Shown in pieces: positions 1-23,463 of a DNA stretch of 64,000 bases. The stretch is from positions 21,222,450 through 21,286,449 of the forward strand of contig NC_134029.1 in assembly GCF_964204645.1 (NCBI RefSeq), read 5' to 3'. Made by a program: the position numbers and the translations under genes. The DNA is from Tubulanus polymorphus. Taxonomy: Eukaryota; Nemertea; Palaeonemertea; Tubulaniformes; Tubulanidae. Numbering within the stretch: the stretch's first letter is position 1; each line of letters begins with the position of its first letter. A model generated the notes under the pieces. It worked only from the letters and a program-made list of their open reading frames with translations. It was not told the DNA's origin and ran no database searches.

Positions 1-1590
1 GAGTTTAGAGTAGATTTAAAGATGATACAATGAATTGAGTGATAGTTCAAAACACATACGTACAAAAACTTGATTCTATCATTTCGTATTGGTTATATAT
101 ATTTATATATCAATACTTACCCAACGAGTTGTATTCTTGTTCAATAATGTTATATTCAACCAGGCCGTTTTTGAATTTTCATTATTAAACTTAACCAAAC
201 CAGTAACGCCGTCAAATACAACCTACAATTTTCAAAAAATATGTTTTTGGGGAATTTTCAATTTCGTAAGAAATAACGAAAACAGCAATTCTTTGTGATT
301 CTTTTTTTTATATATAGTTATAAACCACATTTTGTGATTAAATATGATTCCGGACTACATTATAAAGATGGATGCCAATTACGAAATATGTGCATATATT
401 TATACCATGGCGATTCGGAGGTCTGAATCAATACATCTCCATCTATCTGCTTACTATCATGAGTGCATATTTCATTTACTACAAAATGTGAAAAAAGTGG
501 GAAGCTAGTGTGTATATGTACATACGACAGTCACATTGTCACACTGCTGTTACAAGTTTTAGGAGTATATAGTAATCGGAAGAGCCGTCACGCTGTGTAG
601 ACCTGTCATAGCACTATCCGCGAGAGAAAATCTATAAATATCTATTTATAACGGAAAAAAGATGTCGAACAGAATCGATGCCCGTTAAATCCTCATAATC
701 TATCGAAGATCTCAGTGATGCTGTGATTTAGTATTCTAATCGCGCGCTGATTTATTCGATGCTAATGTACAATTAAATGATGTCGTATTGTACTCTGCGT
801 TCGGTAGATTAGAGCACTTTCAAGACGTATCTCTCGTGGTTTATATCATCGCCCCCCGGATGCTTCGAGCTGTTGCGACATGGCCGAGACGTGCCGCCGA
901 TACCGAATTCGATGTCATAAAAGATACATAATAACATCATATCGAGTTCGTACACGATATCAGCAGCAGACGTATTTCGATTGAATCGCGAGAACTCTAT
1001 GACCGCACGTTGCTTAGAATATTGGTTTATTGTTGGCGCCCACGATTTGGAGACGGTGGAGCTGAATAAAACTCGGGCTCAAATTGCCGACGATCTGAGA
1101 ACGGAGTAGAAGGACTGTAACACACTGCAGCTCTGTTGTCGACCAGTAGTAGAGCTCTCTACTAATGAGAATTACAGAGTCAATAATACCCCAGTTTTTA
1201 TGAGAAGTCGAGTACCACTTTAGAAAGTATGGTATCACTGGAATTCTGCGAATACTGTATTATAGTAACGCTAGTATGTTGTCTAATATTACTCGCGTAG
1301 ATCGCTTTTAATTGACAGTTTTTGTTTCGTGTGTTGCCTAATTGTCTGCGGGCAAGTACGTTAGGCAAACGGTCATCTTAAAGATTCGTCCGAACTAACA
1401 GAAAACCACTAATTTTTCCTATTTCATTTTAGTAGAAAAATTGCTGATTTAAGAACGATTCCCGCGAACGAATGTTCGTATAGATTTTAACCTCTTAAAG
1501 TGTTACATCAGTGTTCCACGAAGATGAGGGAACATGGATCACCCGGGTCATATTTCGACCTTCGAACGACGTTTTTTTGGTAGTATTTAC
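1..1590. other. No supported gene; intron or 3' region of the first iGluR gene
   Basis: The minus-strand iGluR gene must continue to the left, because its last visible exon ends with a donor at 1590. No exon for the end of the amino-terminal domain or for the ligand-binding core could be recognised here. An open minus-strand frame without a good start lies at about 815-1077, but it resembles nothing known to me. The most likely reading is intron. Confidence 0.5.
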
Positions 1591-16003
<14,413 letters not shown>

Positions 16004-16688
16004 GATCCAAAAAATACTTCCAACAATTCAATAATACTTAGACCCGAAAATCGTTTCTTGAAGTTCAACTGAAATATAGCCGTTTATCATCTTGCGAATG
16101 TGCAAACATCTAGGCGCAGACGAACTTCTTCCGACACTGTTATCATCTGGCTAAGTAGGTATATCCTTTTTGTCAAAAATATCTATCCCGTTTTTGTAAT
16201 TCCTACAGCGTTAACATTTTATCCAGGGCGATAATCTTTATGCAGTTTATAATTGAATGTTGAACCAGCAGCAGATTGCTGATTCTGAATCGCGGCAATA
16301 CTCGCGTTGGTGACTGCTGTTTTTCACTGTGGGATAAGTCTCATTCACTGGTGCTACCATCTACTGGATCCAGTTAGTACTTACAGCGTGCAGACCAAGC
16401 GCCAAATGACCACAATACCCGCGTAATTTTATTCATGTAGTCAGTTCAACTTTGCAATTCGTAGAAACGAATATTACCGATAAACATAATATCTATGAAT
16501 TACTACTGGTGTTTCAGTCACAGGTTGACGAAATTAAATTCATTTCGTTTCTAATACGACCGATACCCACAGGTGATAGTCGACGTGGATATAGCATATC
16601 AAAATGCATAGACAATACTGGTCCGTATGACGAGTGCCCATGATACATGAATCAAAGTCCTGTGAACTGGTCGTATGGTCAGTACTGG

Positions 16689-16819
16689 CTATTGTTTTAG
16701 ACTTTCGATGACGTGGTCGTCTGGGTGTATAAAATCCAGAGCCAGACGACTCTCGCCATCTCTTTTGCTCAGACCGTGGCAGCCATCGGTTAGAAGTTGT
16801 TTAGATCCCATGAAATCGC
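16689..16819 (-). CDS. Candidate orphan terminal exon or gene fragment
   Basis: On the minus strand an acceptor-like CTAG precedes an open frame of 42 codons ending in TAG at 16689. It contains DFMGSKQLLTDG and LALDFIHPDDHVIESLK, with a normal amino-acid mix unlike the surrounding AT-rich DNA. An AATAAA on the same strand lies near 16430. I do not recognise the product. No upstream partner exon was found between here and 19.4 kb, so it may be the last exon of an unseen gene, a pseudogene piece, or chance. Confidence 0.25.
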
Positions 16820-16880
16820 CTAGTTTTGTTAAATTTGTTTTGGAGACGTTGCGATGGACTACAGGTGTAGAGAGAATCCC

Positions 16881-17077
16881 ACAATTATAGCGAAAAAGTC
16901 CGAAAATGTAACTTTAAGATAGTAGTTTATTCAACGTTTCGACTATATCCTAATAGTTATCTTCAGGGAATAATGGTCATCTTCATTATTCCTGAATATG
17001 ACTATTAGGATATAGTCGAAACGTTGAATAAACTACTATCTTAAAGTTACATTTTCGGACTTTTTCGCTACAATTGT
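16881..17077. mobile_element. Foldback element, 197 bp, arms about 90 bp
   Basis: The left arm starts ACAATTATAGCGAAAAAGTC and the right arm ends with its complement, GACTTTTTCGCTACAATTGT. The arms are almost identical over about 90 bp around a short centre near 16975-16985. Each arm contains CGAAACG next to a 6-bp hairpin GACTAT/ATAGTC preceded by a CTGAAGA- or CTGAATA-type motif. No coding capacity. Confidence 0.9.
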
Positions 17078-17277
17078 CTCTACATCGCGTCAACACGGAT
17101 ATAGTGTTCTATCAATCGGGATCACAGGTATTGTTCTGCAAAAGTACAATCGGTATACTCACTAACTACAGTTTAACTACAGTTTAACGACCCTTTCATG
17201 GAATGGATTTTCCAATAACCAATGATTCAAAACTATATTCGTCATTGCGTTTTCCTGTAAATGAAATAGGTAGTTTT

Positions 17278-17477
17278 AAAGCCAAACGCACACGACACGG
17301 GGAAACACAGAAACAGGGAAACAAACTTGTTTGATCTCGGTAACATTGTTCCCGAAACCAAGTTTATTAAACCTGTTTGATCTCGGTAACATTGTTCCCG
17401 AAACCATGTTTATTATTTTTTGTAAACCGCACGACACAGAGAACATGTTCTGTGTTTCCCTGCGTTATGTGCGTTTT
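17278..17477. mobile_element. MITE-like palindromic element, family 1, copy C (internally duplicated)
   Basis: The left end AAAGCCAAACGCACACGACA and the right end TTATGTGCGTTTTACT match family 1. The interior carries a direct duplication of a roughly 50-bp block (TTTGATCTCGGTAACATTGT twice), which makes this copy longer than A, B and D. Confidence 0.65.
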
Positions 17478-19400
17478 ACTGGCGGATCGAAATCCTCATT
17501 TCTTTTGTCACTCGCTACATTTTTCACACAATATTTAAAAAGAAAATTGGCTTCATAGCACGAAAGTGCTACAGCCATTTTTCATATATATGATATCTAT
17601 CTGTCATGTCATCCGGAGCACTTCATATTCACTGTGATGCAATTCACTATAATTTAATGCATACGCATCAATAGTAACACTATGCAGCGAATTTTGTCGT
17701 AGATAAAAGCCTAGGAAATATAAATATCAGCGATTAAAAGGTTAATGGTACTCAAACGCTCATATGGATTATTGAACATTAATTACCAGGTATTCAAAAC
17801 GGGCCGTTTACAGTCATATATACATTATATATACGCATATATACATTTAAATAGAATCATTATTTCTAAAATCCTCGACTGATAAAACACGAATAAAACT
17901 TCTGCTGATTTCTGAATATTTTCCTTTGTTCGGCTAAGTGCTGCATTGGAACTTAACAATGGCTTTTAACGTTTTTTTTTTGTTGGTATTTTCCGCAAAT
18001 CTGTATTGACTGTAAAAAAGACTAGTCCACAAAGTAACGAGATAGAACCTGGTTGTGAGTTCCACTGTAGTCAGTCACTGACTTCATTAGACCCCTGTAG
18101 ATATTCTTGGGATGTTTATAGAATATCTATGATGCATTTAGTTCAATGGAAAGGAATTGAAATTTGACTCTGTTGAATGCCATGATAGTCACATGCGTGG
18201 TAGGATAACATTTTTGGATTATCATATGCAAACGAATGACGGAACACCATAACTGTGTCAGTGTATTTATTAATAAGATTTACATCAGGTATGAATTAAA
18301 ACTATACGTACGTCGTGATCATCAATTCACATTAACCCGAACGAATCGAGGTGGATAATAACGTACATAATAGAACGATGTTGAAACGCTTCAATGAAAT
18401 CATACTTGTGACAGAAATCTCAGAATTCCGGAAATTTTCTGCATTAAAAAAACAGAAGTCTGGAAAATAGAAAATTTCTGCAGAAAAATATATTAACTCT
18501 TTAAGAGAGGGCGCTGTCGCAGAATTTCGGAATTTTCTGATTGATGTTCTTGGAGCCAAGTATTGATGATTCTGAGGCGGTGATTTTGTTGCCATTCACT
18601 ATCGCAATTTTGCGCGCACGTTGAATCCGCCATCTAACGATACAATAACCATGGTCTTTTAACAGTCTCACAGTTGCTTTCAATCCGTAGTCAACTTCAG
18701 TAATGATTCGAATTTTCACAAGGTCCCGCAGTTCGAATTAATTTTTTATGATTTCAAAATTTGCTCGTCGATCGATTTTTATAAGTTCTTGTCTTGCATC
18801 GTTATCGTTAACTAGCGTAATTTGAACCTTCTGAATATTTCAGTTTTTAGACGTGAAGTTAATCATATATACTTAATTCGACGAACTGAAAAGATATTCA
18901 CCAGCGCGCATACACGCGTCGATTCTGGAACCATCTGAACGGATGTTTGTAACACTGACTTAGGTTTGAATGTTCTCCGTGTTTGGTCTAAAGCTAGGAG
19001 AAGCAGGACAACATTACCTATAAATGCTGGTTTTTCGTAACAAGGCTTTCGGGTTACAACTTGTTTAGTTGCTCAGTTAATCATTAACAGAACTCAATGG
19101 GAACCGAATGGTAAATTTTTGAGAATAATGGCAAAACTATAGTGCCACGGGCATTGCCGCAAGAAGATTTGCTTCACGTTCGAGTCCGAGATGCAAAACG
19201 AATAGGGGTACATTTTTTCCCTTTTTCCTTTCGTGAGTTTCTCGTTTGTGCTGACTTCTATAATGACGAAACGTTACTTGATATGATGCCAAATTAGCGT
19301 TTACAAAAATACGCTGTATATTGGCATGAGTTGCGGTGATTAAATAGGTGAAAAATTGATTCAAAGAGATGCGGCAAATCGGAGTGACATTTCAGTGAGC

Positions 19401-20384
19401 ATGGACGACAGTTCCGCTGCACGGTTCCGGCAAAATGCAACCGGTATGATTGAACCGTTAAGGTACCCACCGACTTGGTTCCAACAATTGAAGATCGGTG
19501 TAGTTTATGTAGTCCTACCGGTGATTTGCTTCCTGGGAAGTATCGGGAATACTCTGGCTTTATGTGTACTCGTAGCCCCGTTCTATAGGACAACATCTAC
19601 CGGTGTTTACATGATCGCTTTGGAGGTTTTCGATCTTTATGTTGTGGCCGGTACTATTCCTGTCGCGTTCGTACGAATTGTCTTTCGTAACGAACTACTC
19701 AACACCCCGTTATGCATGGTGTATATATTTACAAATATTTCAGGTAATTGTTTATCGAATTTGACTCTCGCTTTGATGAGCATAGATCGAATGATTGTCG
19801 TCGTTCTCCCGTTGAAAGCGGCACAAATTTGCACCCCGAAAAAAGCGAAAATATGTCTGATTATACTATTCCTGTTTCAAATGACCAAAGTATCTGTGAA
19901 AACATATTTTACGGAAATGAAGACCGACGAAAAAGGTGCCAAATCGTGCGTGGCATTCGATCAGTTCGGGTACATTTCCATAGTTTTTATCAAGCAATTT
20001 CACGTATTACAAGAAGTGACATTACCGGTATCTGTGATAGTGATAACCAACATCATAATTAGTATAATAATGGTTAAAAAATCGAGGATCCGCACAAAAA
20101 TAATCGCACAGAATAATAATAATAGCGAAGATTCTGTTTTCCTCAAGATGATGCTCGCTATAACGAGTACATTTCTTATTTTGCATATACCACGCTTTAT
20201 CTATTTTACTATTCCGAGTTACTCCGATCCCTTGGTGCAAGCCGCGTTCTATTGGGTCGCCTTGTCATTCACTAACGCGAATTCGGCCGTCAATTTCTAT
20301 CTGTACTGTTTAAGTTCGGCGCGTTTTAAAACATCGGTTAAGTTGATTCTCAGAAAAATATATAATATTTTATTTTTCACTTAA
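19401..20384 (+). CDS. Rhodopsin-class GPCR 1 (peptide-receptor-like, orphan)
   Basis: Intronless, 327 aa from the first ATG (19401); an upstream in-frame TTG at 19356 is not a credible start. Seven hydrophobic segments are visible. TM1 has GSIGNTLALCVL, TM2 the conserved Asp in ALEVFDLY, TM3 ends in IDRMIVVVLPLKA (DRM in place of DRY), TM5 begins LPVSVIVITN, TM6 has LILHIPRF without the usual Trp, and TM7 has NANSAVNFYLY in place of NPxxY, a form common in invertebrate peptide and chemosensory receptors. The N-terminus has an N-glycosylation site (NAT). Cysteines before TM3 and in the second extracellular loop (AKSC) could form the usual disulfide. Its tandem copy lies 1.2 kb downstream. The ligand is unknown; a neuropeptide or environmental peptide is only a guess. 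Confidence 0.9.
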   Translation: MDDSSAARFRQNATGMIEPLRYPPTWFQQLKIGVVYVVLPVICFLGSIGNTLALCVLVAPFYRTTSTGVYMIALEVFDLYVVAGTIPVAFVRIVFRNELLNTPLCMVYIFTNISGNCLSNLTLALMSIDRMIVVVLPLKAAQICTPKKAKICLIILFLFQMTKVSVKTYFTEMKTDEKGAKSCVAFDQFGYISIVFIKQFHVLQEVTLPVSVIVITNIIISIIMVKKSRIRTKIIAQNNNNSEDSVFLKMMLAITSTFLILHIPRFIYFTIPSYSDPLVQAAFYWVALSFTNANSAVNFYLYCLSSARFKTSVKLILRKIYNILFFT

Positions 20385-21596
20385 ATACAGCAATGGAATG
20401 AAAATATAAACGCAGAGTTTAAATCAATAAGTGATAATGCAGTCACAGAGTTCATAGGCTGTAACAACTCTGGACCAAGCAAAGTGGTGACTGTATCCAA
20501 ATATGCGAATGGTAATATTGATGGGATGGTTTAATGTTCTTTGATGCCATTTCTTTGCTTCTTCTAAAACACAATTTGAAGAAGCAATTTGATCATGAGC
20601 GAGGAAATAATTTTATTGAATTCGAAATTTTCATATTCGCTCTTGCAAATTACTACGTATATATACTTAATATATTCAAAACATATTGCAGCCATGTATG
20701 GAATTTGTCAGAGCAAAAGAAGAATTGTACGCGATAGCGTAAAACATACGTATATACATGCCAGACAATGGTATCTGCTAGAATGGAGGTAAACGAATGA
20801 ATCGCAAGACATTTACAAAAGTCCTGATTAGAGAAAATGAATAGACCTATATTGTCATTATCAAATGACGGTTATAACGCTATATGTCCATGAAAATAGA
20901 ATTAATTTTGGTGCAGTCGTTTCCTTGCTGTGGTATGGTTCAATTTTAGTTTCCACCATAGGTTTGATTAGTCCAGATGTGATTTATTTCTATTCTGCCG
21001 AACTATCTTGTGGAGCGTTTAAGATTCACGTTAGATCGCTTTTTCTCTTCTCAATTTATCGTGAATCGGTTTAAAAAGTTGGGTCTATTCGAGCAAATCA
21101 CAGATCAAATACAGATAATCATTTTAACGATGTTCAACAGACACTAAAATATTCGATGATCAAGAAAGGTAAATAATTTTGCATTAAGAACACCGATTCG
21201 AAAGGATTACCTGTTATTTTGAAATTTTCTCACATGTAATTAATTGATCTGATAAACATATACATGTTCCGTACATAAAATAACGGTACTATAGGTTTTT
21301 AACAACACAGAATCATTTCCATGATATAGTTTCTAGACTTATTTTCTCTGCATTTCTAACATCAATTGAACCTGATTCAAAACTCCAGGTTCGATTACTT
21401 CAAAGCTAAGTCCTCCATTATACTACTATGTAAGTTTCTCATATTTACTGCGTATGAATAATAAGTATAGATACGCTACTGGGCTCGAAATTCGATTCGC
21501 CGCATAATATTACCTCATTATAAATTCTACGCGAGAATGTATATATATTTACTACGAGAAAAATCGAAGTCGCGAGAGTCGAATTTCTAACTTAGC
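20385..21596 (+). other. Spacer between the two GPCR genes
   Basis: About 1.2 kb, AT-rich. It holds the 3' end of GPCR 1 and presumably the promoter of GPCR 2. Open frames of 60-70 codons (20534-20792, 20865-21074) look random. No clear duplicated flank of GPCR 1 was seen, so the duplicated segment seems limited to the coding region. Confidence 0.5.
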
Positions 21597-22562
21597 ATGA
21601 AAAACATTTCTACAGCATGCTTGCAACTGAACACGACTGGTTTGATCGACGCGGCAACATCATCGGAGTATCCGCTTTGGTTCCGGCAGCTGAAGATCGG
21701 TGTAGTTTATGTAGTCCTACCGGTGATTTGCTTCCTGGGAAGTATCGGGAATACTCTGGCTTTATGTGTACTCGTAGCCCCGTTCTATAGGACAACATCT
21801 ACCGGTGTTTACATGATCGCTTTGGAGGTTTTCGATCTTTATGTTGTGGCCGGTACTATTCCTGTCGCGTTCGTACGAATTGTCTTTCGTAACGAACTAC
21901 TCAACACCCCGTTATGCATGGTGTATATATTAACAAATATTTCAGGTAATTGTCTATCGAATTTGACTCTCGCTTTGATGAACATAGATCGAATGATTGT
22001 CGTCGTTTTCCCGTTGAAAGCGGCACAAATTTGCACGCCGAAAAAAGCGAAAATATGTCTGATCATTCTTCTCCTGTTTCAAATGACGAGGGTTTCGATG
22101 ATAGCATATTTCATTGAAATGGAAACCAACGAAAGATGCGCCAAATCGTGCGCAGTGTTAGCTCAATTTGGTGAAATACTCAGATTTGTAAACAAGCAAT
22201 TTCACGTATTACAAGAAGTGACATTACCGGTATCTGTGATCGTGATAACCAACATCATAATTACCGTTATACTGATTAAACAATCAAGGATCCGCACAAA
22301 AATCATTGCACAAAATAATAATAGCGAAGATTCTGTTTTCTTCAAAATGATGCTCTCTATAACGAGTACATTTCTTATTTTGCATATACCACGCTTTATC
22401 TATTTTACTATTCCGAGTTACTCCGATTCCTTGGTGCAAGCCGCGTTCTATTGGGTCGCCTTGTCATTCACTAACGCAAATTCGGCCGTCAATTTCTATC
22501 TGTACTGTTTAAGTTCGGCACGTTTTAAAAGATCGGTGGACCTAATTCTTAGAAATTCATAA
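21597..22562 (+). CDS. Rhodopsin-class GPCR 2, tandem paralogue of GPCR 1
   Basis: Intronless, 321 aa, ATG at 21597. Same motifs as GPCR 1: GSIGNTLALCVL, ALEVFDLY, IDRMIVVVFPLKA, LILHIPRF, NANSAVNFYLY. The N-terminus differs completely and carries two N-glycosylation sites (NIS, NTT). From TM1 into TM3 (21693-21931) the DNA is identical to GPCR 1, synonymous sites included. The end of TM4 and the second extracellular loop differ at about 20 of 45 residues, and similarity is high again from TM5 to TM7. It ends sooner after TM7 (LILRNS). The ligand pocket seems to have diverged while the scaffold was kept identical by recent duplication or gene conversion. Confidence 0.9.
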   Translation: MKNISTACLQLNTTGLIDAATSSEYPLWFRQLKIGVVYVVLPVICFLGSIGNTLALCVLVAPFYRTTSTGVYMIALEVFDLYVVAGTIPVAFVRIVFRNELLNTPLCMVYILTNISGNCLSNLTLALMNIDRMIVVVFPLKAAQICTPKKAKICLIILLLFQMTRVSMIAYFIEMETNERCAKSCAVLAQFGEILRFVNKQFHVLQEVTLPVSVIVITNIIITVILIKQSRIRTKIIAQNNNSEDSVFFKMMLSITSTFLILHIPRFIYFTIPSYSDSLVQAAFYWVALSFTNANSAVNFYLYCLSSARFKRSVDLILRNS

Positions 22563-23244
22563 GCGGTAACATATGTATTAAATTGAATCAGATTCATGGC
22601 TAAATGTGTTCTTGTTGACCAATCTAGGTACCGAATATTTGACACTGCAATAAAGCTTGGCCCTGAATGACAGAAGAAATAAACTGAAAATAAAAAAGAT
22701 TTTAGTTTTCTCACGCGTAAAAATACAAATTTAATAATCATTTCATATACACAAACATATTTTCATAATAAATGATATTATTTGTACATGGGATTCATTG
22801 GCACGAAAAGTAGTAAGATGGCGCAACAAAGCTCTACAAGGCAGGTAATGATATTCCGGTAAAATGGATGCGAAAGGAAGAACTTCGGAAAATCCTTTTA
22901 AAGGAAAATATATAGAATCCTATACTCGATGAAATCGAATGTCACATTTATAAGTCGTTAAAAACAATGTTGTATATGCTGGAATCAATGCTATATGTGG
23001 TACATTGAAATTTTCCGAATGAAATTGGATTATCGTCTCATCCAAATCGCATTAGTCTAGTAGTACGGATACCTCCTGGCTTTCAACCCGCAGGTGGCCT
23101 CAGGTTTCCCGGAGTGGGAATCTATACTTTTGTTGATAATCGGATACACAAACCTAACAATAACATTATACATTATTTAGCACCATAAATCACTAATAAC
23201 ATAAACCTGATCTTAATATACCACTAATATACAATATTTCTCTA
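22563..23244. other. Intergenic, convergent 3' ends of GPCR 2 and the second iGluR gene
   Basis: AT-rich, with no coding frame I can support. It should contain the 3' UTRs of both flanking genes. Confidence 0.5.
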
Positions 23245-23463
23245 CTATACCAAACTCTCTTGGCGACTGCTTAACGGAGTTTTGGGGTCTTCTTCGATCA
23301 AGTCGATAGATGGCGTGTTGCCACTTTCTGGTGAGGCTAGTGGCGCTAACTGGGAAGTATTACTGCCGTAGCTTCGCAGCCCGTTTAGATCTTTTACCCC
23401 AATTTCCTCCCAATTATTCGATGGACTTCGGCTTCCATCATACACAACATTGTTCTTTTGTCA
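23245..23463 (-). other. In-frame TGA plus 71-codon open extension ending in a PDZ ligand
   Basis: In the last iGluR exon, M4 and the basic segment MRRWRKRSSTA are followed by TGA (context GCT TGA CAA). The frame then runs 71 codons to TAG at 23247-23245. The extension is polar and acidic (NNWEEIGVKDLNG, SIDLIEEDPKT) like a receptor tail, and its last residues, ESLV, fit the class I PDZ-binding rule (S/T-x-hydrophobic). It could be programmed readthrough, a CGA-to-TGA allele in this haplotype, a sequencing error, or a recent loss. Confidence 0.6.

Larger units (their letters stand above)
16004..19400. other. Intergenic region between the first iGluR gene and GPCR 1
   Basis: The 5' side of the minus-strand iGluR gene and the 5' side of the plus-strand GPCR face each other here, so both promoters should be inside. 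It holds a candidate orphan exon (16689-16819), a 197-bp foldback (16881-17077) and a third copy of the family 1 palindromic element (17278-17477). Overlapping minus-strand frames at 18332-18719 resemble nothing known. Confidence 0.6.

Noticed and set aside
815-1077. Open minus-strand frame of about 85 codons, partly GC-rich
   Set aside because: No match to the expected end of the iGluR amino-terminal domain or to any family I know.
16881-17077. Active hammerhead ribozyme
   Set aside because: The CTGANGA-stem-GAAA core is present, but no stem I, stem III or cleavage triplet could be drawn; kept only as a motif observation.
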